64,000 bases of DNA from Candidatus Gastranaerophilales bacterium (GTDB lineage: Bacteria > Cyanobacteriota > Vampirovibrionia > Gastranaerophilales > Gastranaerophilaceae): the NCBI GenBank assembly GCA_900552525.1, contig UNSK01000002.1, positions 38,257-102,256 of the forward strand, in the 5' to 3' direction. A program made the translations under genes and the position numbers. The notes below the pieces were generated by a model, which was not told the DNA's origin, did no database searches, and saw only the letters and a program-made list of their open reading frames with translations. This document shows, in pieces, positions 17,958 through 25,185 of this stretch. The number at the start of each line of letters is the position of its first letter. Position 1 is the stretch's first letter.

Positions 17958-19826
17958 ATGACTAGCAGGGATTATTTAAATAACAAATTTGATATCATAG
18001 TCGTTGGTGCAGGCCATGCTGGATGTGAAGCTGCCTTGAGTGCAGCGCGTTTGGGCTGTAATGTACTTTTGTGTACGCTTAATGTTGACAACATTGCGCT
18101 GCAGCCTTGTAACCCTGCAATAGGAGGTCCTGCTAAATCTACGCTTGTAAGAGAAATAGATGCGCTTGGCGGTGTTATGGGTGAGGTTGCTGATGCAACT
18201 TACATTCAGATGAAAACGTTAAACTCATCTAAAGGCCCTGCTGTGCGAGCTCTTCGAGCTCAATCTGATAAAAAAGAATACACACAGTATATGCGTAATA
18301 TCCTTGAAAATACTGAAAATATTTGGATTAAGCAGACCTGTATTACAGATATCAAAGTAAAAGACGGACAAATCACCGGCGCTGTTGATGAATACGGCTT
18401 AGAATATTCTTGCCGTGCAATAATCCTAACTACAGGAACTTCGCTTGAAGGAAAAATGTATGTAGGTTTGCAGGCGTATTCCGGCGGCCGGCTTGGAGAA
18501 CGCGCTGCAATAGGACTTTCTGCTTCTTTAAGAGAACACGGTATTGTTACAAAAAAATTAAAAACCGGAACTCCTGCACGTGTTGATAAACGTACGATTG
18601 ATTATTCAAAAATGGATATTCAACCCGGTGATGATAAATTGAGTTTTTATTCATTTAAGCCGAATCGTCCTGTTCGTGTTCAAGTTCCTTGTTATTTAAC
18701 CCGTACAAATGAGGATACGCACGCGATAATCAGGGCTAATCTTGATAAGTCGCCTATGTATCAAGGTTTGATTCAAGGTGTGGGACCGCGTTACTGTCCT
18801 TCTATAGAGGATAAAATTGTAAGATTTGCATCAAATCCTTCACATCATATTTTTATTGAACCGGAAGGGTTGAATACGTATGAAGTTTATATACAGGGCT
18901 TTTCAACGAGCCTTCCTGCATGCGTTCAGGTTGAAATGCTCCGCTCGCTTCCAGGTTTAGAGAATGCACATATTATTAAACCTGCTTATGCAGTTGAATA
19001 TGACTATGTTCCGGCTGTTCAGACAAAACATTCTTTGATGTCAAAAGATATTGCAGGCTTGTTCTTTGCAGGCCAGATTAACGGAACGAGCGGATATGAA
19101 GAAGCTGCTGCACAGGGCTTAATTGCAGGTATAAATTCTGTTAAATATTTGAATAATTCTGAACCATTGGAACTTTCAAGGGCTTCATCTTATATTGGAA
19201 CATTGATTGATGATCTGGTTACAAAAGATATTCAGGAACCTTACAGAATGCTTACTTCGCGTTCGGAATACAGGCTTCTTTTGAGGCAGGATAATGCAGA
19301 CGCGCGCTTGACTGAAATCGGGCATCAAGTTGGTCTGATTGATGAGGCGCAGTATCAGAGGTTTTTAGATAAGCAGGAAAATATTAAGTGTGAGATTAAA
19401 AGGCTTGAGGAAACAAAACTTTCTGCAACAAAAGGGGTAAATGAGGTTCTTGCAAAATATGGCGAACACATTGACCGCGGAATGAGAATGGCTGAACTTC
19501 TAAAACGTCCAAATATTACGTATGATGTATTCAGAGAGCTGGATGATATTTCTAAAACGGTTAGGGAAGATGTCGCAGATGAAGCGGAAGTTTTGATTAA
19601 GTATGATGGTTATATAAAACGTCAGGAACAGCAGGTGGAAACAGCTGAAAAACTGGAGAAATACAGAATCCCTGCAAATATTGATTACTCGCAGATTAAG
19701 CATATATCGACGGAAACAAAAGAAAAATTGGAGAAAATCAGACCTCAGAATTTAGCTCAGGCTTCAAGGATTGGCGGAGTTAAGCCCGCAGATATTTCTG
19801 TGTTGATGGTAATGCTTGGTAAATAA
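17958..19826 (+). CDS. mnmG: tRNA uridine-5-carboxymethylaminomethyl modification enzyme MnmG (GidA)
   Basis: MnmG works with MnmE to modify the wobble uridine of certain tRNAs, using FAD and NADH. It is full length at 622 residues. The FAD-binding IVVGAGHAGCEAALSAARLG lies at residues 13-32, CNPAIGGPAKSTLVREIDALGG near residue 50, then GTPARVD and the C-terminal helical MnmE-binding domain. mnmE is not in the window. The adjacent promoter suggests a leaderless transcript. Confidence 0.97.
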   Translation: MTSRDYLNNKFDIIVVGAGHAGCEAALSAARLGCNVLLCTLNVDNIALQPCNPAIGGPAKSTLVREIDALGGVMGEVADATYIQMKTLNSSKGPAVRALRAQSDKKEYTQYMRNILENTENIWIKQTCITDIKVKDGQITGAVDEYGLEYSCRAIILTTGTSLEGKMYVGLQAYSGGRLGERAAIGLSASLREHGIVTKKLKTGTPARVDKRTIDYSKMDIQPGDDKLSFYSFKPNRPVRVQVPCYLTRTNEDTHAIIRANLDKSPMYQGLIQGVGPRYCPSIEDKIVRFASNPSHHIFIEPEGLNTYEVYIQGFSTSLPACVQVEMLRSLPGLENAHIIKPAYAVEYDYVPAVQTKHSLMSKDIAGLFFAGQINGTSGYEEAAAQGLIAGINSVKYLNNSEPLELSRASSYIGTLIDDLVTKDIQEPYRMLTSRSEYRLLLRQDNADARLTEIGHQVGLIDEAQYQRFLDKQENIKCEIKRLEETKLSATKGVNEVLAKYGEHIDRGMRMAELLKRPNITYDVFRELDDISKTVREDVADEAEVLIKYDGYIKRQEQQVETAEKLEKYRIPANIDYSQIKHISTETKEKLEKIRPQNLAQASRIGGVKPADISVLMVMLGK

Positions 19827-19846
19827 TCTCTATAAAATGTTTAGGG

Positions 19847-19876
19847 TTGATTATAAAACATTAATGTTTTATAATC
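19847..19876 (+). promoter_or_regulatory. Palindromic promoter/operator upstream of glgA
   Basis: GATTATAAAACATT and its exact reverse complement make a 28-base perfect palindrome (19849-19876). A full promoter lies on it: TTGATT (19847-19852), 17 bases, TATAAT (19870-19875). The symmetry suggests a dimeric repressor site over the promoter. A hairpin terminator of mnmG is less likely, since no T-run follows. Confidence 0.6.
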
Positions 19877-19905
19877 CCAATATCTGTTAATAAGAGGAGT
19901 AAAAT

Positions 19906-21345
19906 ATGAAAATATTATTTGCAGCAGCGGAAGTTTCTCCGTTTTCAAAAGCCGGCGGTTTATCTGATGTAGTAGGAAGTTTGCCGAAAGCACTGGAGAA
20001 GGATGCTGAGATTGCTATTTTTACTCCGCTTCACGGTTGTATTGATTATAACAAATGGGGGTTAAAAGAGCTCGAAAATTCAGAAATGTGGATTTCGTTC
20101 GGCTCATCACCTCAAAAATTTAAGCTACACATGGCAAAGCTTCCGGGAACAGACATTAATGTTTTCTTTGTGCAGAATGACTGGTATTTTTCTTGTTTTC
20201 AGGAAGTTTATCCGCGCTGGCTTGACCCGCGTTATGAGCACGAAAGATATATTGCATTCTCTCTCGCAACGCTTGAGTATGCAAAACAATTGAATTTTAG
20301 AGCGGATATAATTCACTCAAACGATTGGCACACGGCAATGATACCGCTTTATATAAAGGCCAATTACAAGTTTGACGAGTTCTGGTCAAAAACTAAGAAT
20401 GTATTTGAAATTCATAACCTTGCATATCAAGGAGTCTGGTTTGAGGATATTCTTGACTTTGCAAATATGCGCAAGGATATTGTATTTAATGAATGGGGAT
20501 GCGAACATTACGGACGAGTAAACTGGATGAAAGGCGCAATAAATTATTCTGACAGAGTTATTGCTGTTTCTCCTACCTACGCAAGAGAAATTCTTACCGG
20601 CGAATACGGCGAAGGCATGGACTATACGCTTAGAGGACATACGGATAAACTGCGGGGAATAGTTAACGGTATTGATTACGATGTTTTCAATCCAAAAACA
20701 GATAAAACTCTTATAAAAAACTATGACGTAAATTCGCTGGCAAAAAAAGAAGAGTGCAAAAAGAAAATTCTTGAGTACTTTGGCTTAAAGTATAATCCTG
20801 AAAGACCTTTGATTGCTCTGATTTCAAGACTTGTTGACCAGAAAGGGCTGGATTTAATCAGACAGGTTGAAAACGATTTAAGAAATCTTGAGGCTGATTT
20901 TATATTCTTAGGTTCGGGCGATAAATCATATGAGAATCTGTTTATCTGGCTTTCAAACAATACTCCGAATATCAGAACTTACGTCGGTTACAGAGGAGAT
21001 TTGGCGAATCAAATTTATGCAGGAAGCGACTTCTTCCTCATGCCGTCTAAATTTGAGCCTTGCGGACTTTCGCAATTAATTGCTATGCGCTTCGGCTCAC
21101 TTCCTATTGTCCGAGCAACCGGAGGTTTGGAGGATACTGTTACCGGCTATCCTTTGGATAACTCAAACGGATTTAAGTTCTGGGGTTATGATGGCTGGGC
21201 TATGAAGGATGCTATTTTAACTGCAATGGGTGTTTACAGGGATAAATATACCCTGAATGCTATGAGAAAATCTGCTATGGAAGCTGATTTTAGCTGGAAA
21301 GAAAGCGCTAAAAAATATTTGGAAATGTACAGGTCGTTGGTTTAG
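19906..21345 (+). CDS. glgA: Glycogen (starch) synthase, ADP-glucose type
   Basis: GlgA is a GT5 glycosyltransferase that extends alpha-1,4-glucan from ADP-glucose. It is standard length at 479 residues. The N-terminal KAGGLSDVVGSLPKAL holds the ADP-glucose-binding Lys-x-Gly-Gly. HSNDWHTAM lies in the N-domain, and the C-domain has PSKFEPCGLSQLIAMRFGSLPIVRATGGLEDTV (catalytic Glu region). AGAGGAG precedes the start. The next gene begins immediately at the stop, so the lipid locus downstream may be partly transcribed from the glgA promoter. Other glycogen genes are not present here. Confidence 0.96.
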   Translation: MKILFAAAEVSPFSKAGGLSDVVGSLPKALEKDAEIAIFTPLHGCIDYNKWGLKELENSEMWISFGSSPQKFKLHMAKLPGTDINVFFVQNDWYFSCFQEVYPRWLDPRYEHERYIAFSLATLEYAKQLNFRADIIHSNDWHTAMIPLYIKANYKFDEFWSKTKNVFEIHNLAYQGVWFEDILDFANMRKDIVFNEWGCEHYGRVNWMKGAINYSDRVIAVSPTYAREILTGEYGEGMDYTLRGHTDKLRGIVNGIDYDVFNPKTDKTLIKNYDVNSLAKKEECKKKILEYFGLKYNPERPLIALISRLVDQKGLDLIRQVENDLRNLEADFIFLGSGDKSYENLFIWLSNNTPNIRTYVGYRGDLANQIYAGSDFFLMPSKFEPCGLSQLIAMRFGSLPIVRATGGLEDTVTGYPLDNSNGFKFWGYDGWAMKDAILTAMGVYRDKYTLNAMRKSAMEADFSWKESAKKYLEMYRSLV

Positions 21346-22056
21346 ATGAAATATATCCGTTCAATTTTTGCAGTTTTTTGTTTTTTTATTTTTGGAATAG
21401 GTGCTGTAATACTTAATTTTCTGCTCTTTCCTTTTATAAAAAATAATAAAGAATTGTGTTCTGATATAATTCACAACACGTGGAGATTTTTTGTCAATCT
21501 AATGATGTTTTTAAAACTTTTCAGACTCGATGTAAAAAAATTGAAAAAGATTGAAAACAAAGTTATTGTTTCCACGCATCCAAGTTTTATAGATATTGTA
21601 ATTCTGATTGCGCTTATTCCGCGCTCAACATGTTTTGTAAAAAAAGAGCTTGCGTATAATCCGATTTTGAAAAATCTGGTAACAAGTATTTTTATTACTA
21701 ATGAGGTTGAACTTGATGAATTAAAAGCTGAATCAAAGAAGATGCTCGATAGGGGGTTTAATGTCATAATTTTCCCATCAGGCATAAGGCATCGGCGCGA
21801 TGAGTTCCCGAAGATTAGAAAAGGCGCTTCTCTTGTAGCTCTGAATGCAGGAAAAAATATTGTGCCGGTTAGAATGTTTTCAGACAGAGATTTTCTGTTT
21901 ATAAATCAGCCGTTTTATGCTGTAAGTGACAGGTGTGTGAATTTTGAAATTGAACAAATGCGTGAGATTAATATTGCTGACTTTATCGGTGAAAGTGAGA
22001 TTATTACAAAACAGAGGTTAACTAACAAGATTGAAGATGAGTTGTACGGTTTGTGA
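21346..22056 (+). CDS. PlsC-like lysophospholipid acyltransferase
   Basis: The protein has 236 residues. An N-terminal membrane helix (about 5-30) precedes the acyltransferase motifs: HPSFID (the H-x4-D catalytic motif), FVKKELAYNP, FPSGIRHRR (substrate-binding motif III) and IVPV. It transfers an acyl group from acyl-ACP or acyl-CoA to a glycerolipid at the inner membrane. The ATG follows the glgA stop with no gap. It opens the aryl-polyene-like locus, where such acyltransferases attach the product to a lipid carrier. The acceptor here is unknown. Confidence 0.82.
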   Translation: MKYIRSIFAVFCFFIFGIGAVILNFLLFPFIKNNKELCSDIIHNTWRFFVNLMMFLKLFRLDVKKLKKIENKVIVSTHPSFIDIVILIALIPRSTCFVKKELAYNPILKNLVTSIFITNEVELDELKAESKKMLDRGFNVIIFPSGIRHRRDEFPKIRKGASLVALNAGKNIVPVRMFSDRDFLFINQPFYAVSDRCVNFEIEQMREINIADFIGESEIITKQRLTNKIEDELYGL

Positions 22057-22062
22057 TATAAT
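22051..22062 (+). promoter_or_regulatory. Extended -10 promoter before first ACP
   Basis: TG-A-TATAAT (TATAAT at 22057-22062) starts at the stop codon of the acyltransferase gene. No good -35 is seen. It could raise expression of the ACP genes above that of glgA. Confidence 0.4.
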
Positions 22063-22079
22063 ATTGGTATGGAGTCGTT

Positions 22080-22337
22080 ATGGAATTAAGAGAAGAACTG
22101 AAACAACTTATAATAGAAAGCCTTGCGCTTGAAGAGATAACTCCTTCGGATATAAAGGATGATGAACCGCTTTTTAACGAGGGATTGGGGCTTGACTCAA
22201 TTGATGCTCTGGAACTTGGCATGGCTCTTAAGCGTAAGTATGATATTACTTTGGAATCTAACAAAGAAGAAAATCAAAAGTATTTCTATTCAGTTAGTAC
22301 GCTTGCAGATTTTGTGGAGTCAAAAATAAATGGCTGA
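22080..22337 (+). CDS. Acyl carrier protein 1 of aryl-polyene-like locus
   Basis: The protein has 85 acidic residues. GLGLDSIDALELG carries the phosphopantetheine serine at about residue 41. It differs clearly from the housekeeping AcpP at 3421 (DSID instead of DSLD). The E-S-N-K-E insertion before helix III is typical of secondary-metabolism ACPs. GGAG (22071) supports the start. It overlaps the second ACP gene by eight bases. Paired ACPs in this order are a hallmark of aryl-polyene clusters. Confidence 0.9.
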   Translation: MELREELKQLIIESLALEEITPSDIKDDEPLFNEGLGLDSIDALELGMALKRKYDITLESNKEENQKYFYSVSTLADFVESKING

Positions 22338-22584
22338 AAAATTTACAAAAGAACAAATTTTTGATGAATTAAAGAAAATTCTTGTTGAAGAACTTGAAAT
22401 AAATGACGGGGATATTGTACCGGAGGCAAATCTTTTTGAGGATTTGGATTTGGACAGTATTGATGCGGTTGATATTGCCGTAAGAATGCAAAAGTTTACG
22501 GATAAAAAATTATCACCGGCAGAATTTAAGAAAATCCGTACAGTTAATGATGTTGTGGAAGCTGTGTATGGGCTTCTCGGGTAA
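22330..22584 (+). CDS. Acyl carrier protein 2 of aryl-polyene-like locus
   Basis: The protein has 84 residues with DLDLDSIDAVDIAV and the pantetheine serine at about residue 42. The helical ACP fold ends IRTVNDVVEAVYGLL. It overlaps the first ACP gene and is followed after one base by the COG4648 gene, so translation is coupled. The two ACPs are different enough to have separate loading or elongation roles, as proposed for aryl-polyene ACPs. Confidence 0.92.
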   Translation: MAEKFTKEQIFDELKKILVEELEINDGDIVPEANLFEDLDLDSIDAVDIAVRMQKFTDKKLSPAEFKKIRTVNDVVEAVYGLLG

Positions 22585-22585
22585 A

Positions 22586-23023
22586 ATGATAAAGGCGCTT
22601 GCGCCATTTATCGGAATGTTTGCTGTAATTGCCCTGTTTCATTTTACGGACTTTGTACTTCTTAAATATTATCCTCCGATTGCAAACTTTGGTTTTTTTG
22701 CGGTATTTTTTTCTTCTCTGTTTCAGGAAAAGACTGTTATACAAAAAATTGCTCTTGCAGCTGAACCTGACGCGGATGAAAATGTTATGCGTTACACGCG
22801 AAACCTTACTTATGTATGGGCAGGATTTACTTTTTTGAATTTTCTTATATCGCTTGCAACAGTATTTGCCTCCGAAAAAATTTGGGCGCTGTATAACGGA
22901 TTTATTTCATATTTTCTTGTTGGAACCTTTTTTATTATAGAATATATAGTGAGAGGGGTAAAAAAGAGAGGCTGGATGGCCAACCCTGCGGAGTTAATGA
23001 GGAAGAATGGAAAAGAAGTTTAA
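22586..23023 (+). CDS. COG4648-type membrane protein of aryl-polyene clusters
   Basis: The protein has 145 residues and four membrane helices: MIKALAPFIGMFAVIALFHF, then PPIANFGFFAVFFSSLF, then VWAGFTFLNFLISLATVF and LYNGFISYFLVGTFFIIEY. The RYTRNLTYVW and IWALYNG segments match the COG4648 family. That family is almost always found beside the ACP pair and AMP-ligase of aryl-polyene clusters. Its exact function is unknown. I chose ATG 22586; the earlier in-frame codons overlap the ACP. Confidence 0.8.
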   Translation: MIKALAPFIGMFAVIALFHFTDFVLLKYYPPIANFGFFAVFFSSLFQEKTVIQKIALAAEPDADENVMRYTRNLTYVWAGFTFLNFLISLATVFASEKIWALYNGFISYFLVGTFFIIEYIVRGVKKRGWMANPAELMRKNGKEV

Positions 23024-24287
23024 CGAAATAGTTTTTAAAACCGGGGGTACAACTTCTGATGGCAAGGGTGTTGTAAAAACATTTGAAAATCTGAAACGCG
23101 AGTGTCTTGATATTAATGAAGAATTAAAGTTTGAAAATGGACTTAAATTTATTACAACAACTACTGATGAACATCTTTTCGGCTTTACTTTTTTCAGAAT
23201 GCTTCCTGATGTTTGCGGGTTTGATAGGTATGAGGCAAGAATAAATTATCCCGAGGATATAAATGTAGAAAACGCCGTACTTATTACGACTCCGTCTTTT
23301 CTGGAGGCAATGCGGAAGTTTGAGGCTAAACCGCCGGTTAACCCTATAGTAATAATAACTGCGGGAGCAAAGCTGGAGGACAAAACTTTTGAGTACGCTC
23401 TGACGATTGCAGAAAGAGTCATAGAAGTTTACGGAAGTACGGAAACCGGTGTGATTGCATATAGAACCAGCCCATATGAAAAGGGATTGCGAATTTTTAA
23501 AGGTATCAAAATAGTTGAAACCGCAGATAGTTATACTAAAATAGAAACGGCATATTCTGAAGTCAGTCCTGTGATTATTCAGGATAGAATTAAGCTTGAA
23601 GATGGAAAAATCGAATTTTTAGGAAGATGCGGAAGAGTATTGAAGATTCAGGAAAAAAGAATAATTTTAGATGACATTGAGGCAGCTGTTAAAGATATAA
23701 GCGGTATTGAGGATGTTTATTGTTTTGAACATAAAGGTAAGCTCGCAGCACTTGCGGTTCTGGATGAAAATGGCAAAGAGTTTTTTATAAAGCATGATAA
23801 ACTTACTCTTGTGAAAAAATTGAAACAGGAATTAAAGAATAAGTTTGAGATTGTTCCTCAGAGATGGAGATTTTTTGATGAAATTCCTAAGAAAGAGAAC
23901 GGAAAGATTAACAAGGAGTTTATTGAAGAGATGTTTAATCTAAATCTTTCACTCCCGTTTGTAATTTCAAGAGAAACTGGCAGGGATTATGCAGAATTTG
24001 AACTATGTTTCATTAAAAACAGCAATTTTTTTAAAGGGCATTTTGAAAAATTACCAATCCTTCCGGGGGTTGTGCAGTTGTTTTATGCAAACTGGTTTAC
24101 CGGAATTGCTTTTAATATGGATTGCAGGTGCGGACAGATCAGGAAAATTAAGTATTCAAACATAATTAAACCGGCAAAAATTATCCGGCTGGAATTAGTA
24201 AAAAGTTCGAAGGGCGTGAGTTTCAAATATCATGATGGTGAACTTATATATTCTTCCGGTATTTTGCCTCCTATGAGCTTGTTATAA
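23007..24287 (+). CDS. AMP-ligase / FabZ-like dehydratase fusion, N-terminally reduced
   Basis: The protein has 426 residues and two domains. Residues 1-310 are an adenylate-forming (acyl-ACP synthetase-like) domain: KTGGTTSDGKG phosphate loop at about 11-21, EVYGSTETG core motif, a DR/LGR hinge region and PKKENGKINKE with the C-terminal lysine. Residues 315-426 are a hotdog dehydratase domain with GHFEKLPILPGVVQL holding the catalytic histidine. In typical aryl-polyene clusters these are separate proteins. The ligase lacks the roughly 100 residues that normally precede the phosphate loop, so it may be a reduced enzyme. It overlaps the COG4648 gene by 17 bases. Confidence 0.8.
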   Translation: MEKKFNEIVFKTGGTTSDGKGVVKTFENLKRECLDINEELKFENGLKFITTTTDEHLFGFTFFRMLPDVCGFDRYEARINYPEDINVENAVLITTPSFLEAMRKFEAKPPVNPIVIITAGAKLEDKTFEYALTIAERVIEVYGSTETGVIAYRTSPYEKGLRIFKGIKIVETADSYTKIETAYSEVSPVIIQDRIKLEDGKIEFLGRCGRVLKIQEKRIILDDIEAAVKDISGIEDVYCFEHKGKLAALAVLDENGKEFFIKHDKLTLVKKLKQELKNKFEIVPQRWRFFDEIPKKENGKINKEFIEEMFNLNLSLPFVISRETGRDYAEFELCFIKNSNFFKGHFEKLPILPGVVQLFYANWFTGIAFNMDCRCGQIRKIKYSNIIKPAKIIRLELVKSSKGVSFKYHDGELIYSSGILPPMSLL

Positions 24288-24296
24288 GGGGAAATT

Positions 24297-24689
24297 ATGA
24301 ACACAGAAATAAAAATAAAAGTTCCTTTTTATGATTTAGATCCAATGAACATTGTCTGGCATGGAAATTATGTCAAATATATGGAAGAGGCCAGATGTGA
24401 TTTTTTTGATAAGCTGAACTACAATTATACTGATATGTATAATGACGGAGTGATGTATCCGATTGCAAAAATGGAGATGAAATTTATTAAGTCTGCAAAC
24501 TTTGGCGAAGAGCTTACTGTAAAATGTTTTCTAAAAGAAATTGAACCGGCAATTGTTATAAAGTATGAGATTTATTCCGGCAGCGAAAAGATATTTAAAG
24601 CAAGCACAATGCAGATTGGTGTAAATGTAAAAACAGGTGAAACTTTGTATGAAGCGCCTGAGAAGTTAAGAAGGGCTGTTTATGGTTAG
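24297..24689 (+). CDS. Hotdog-fold acyl thioesterase (aryl-polyene type)
   Basis: The protein has 130 residues of the 4-hydroxybenzoyl-CoA thioesterase (YbgC) type. PFYDLDPMNIVWHGNYVKYMEEARCDFF holds the catalytic Asp (FYDLD) and the WHGNY helix start. QIGVNVKTGE closes the fold. It would release or edit acyl chains from ACP or CoA. AAGGGGAAATT precedes the ATG, and it overlaps the next gene by eight bases. The sequence fits the thioesterase that precedes the LolA-like gene in aryl-polyene clusters. Confidence 0.85.
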   Translation: MNTEIKIKVPFYDLDPMNIVWHGNYVKYMEEARCDFFDKLNYNYTDMYNDGVMYPIAKMEMKFIKSANFGEELTVKCFLKEIEPAIVIKYEIYSGSEKIFKASTMQIGVNVKTGETLYEAPEKLRRAVYG

Positions 24690-25185
24690 GATATTTTTTT
24701 TAATCTGTTTACTTCTCATACAGCCTGCGTATGCAAATGTTTTTGAGCATGAAGCTCAGCTCGATAAAATTGTAAAAGAGCTTCCTGAATTAAACAGCAT
24801 TAAATGTAAATTCAGGCAGGAAAAACAGATTTCCAATATTCTTCTTAAATCTTCCGGAGATTTTACATTTGACAAGGGTAAAGGTGTAATTTTTTATACC
24901 ACGTTTCCGGTAAAGAGTACAACATCTTATACTTCGCGCGAGTATCGCCAGATAAACAGTGTAATTGCTGCAATTTCTAATAAATCGTATTCGCGTTTGC
25001 AAAAGGATTTTAAGTTTTACTTCCACAGAGAGGCACAGAGGTGGGAACTCGGATTAATTCCGAAATCAGGAACTCCGGCTTATGATTATTTGAAGTCTAT
25101 TGAAATTAACGGCAGAGAAAATATTGATAAAATAGTTATACTAACCTGTGACAAAACAAAAACAACAATCTGGTTTCAATCATGA
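24682..25185 (+). CDS. LolA-like periplasmic lipid carrier
   Basis: The protein has 167 residues. The signal peptide MVRIFFLICLLLIQPAYA is followed by a LolA/LolB-type open barrel (SIKCKFRQEKQIS, GDFTFDKGKGVIFYTT). It probably ferries the hydrophobic product across the periplasm to the outer membrane rather than lipoproteins. It overlaps the MMPL gene by four bases (ATGA). LolA-like protein plus MMPL pump is the export pair of aryl-polyene loci. Confidence 0.85.
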   Translation: MVRIFFLICLLLIQPAYANVFEHEAQLDKIVKELPELNSIKCKFRQEKQISNILLKSSGDFTFDKGKGVIFYTTFPVKSTTSYTSREYRQINSVIAAISNKSYSRLQKDFKFYFHREAQRWELGLIPKSGTPAYDYLKSIEINGRENIDKIVILTCDKTKTTIWFQS

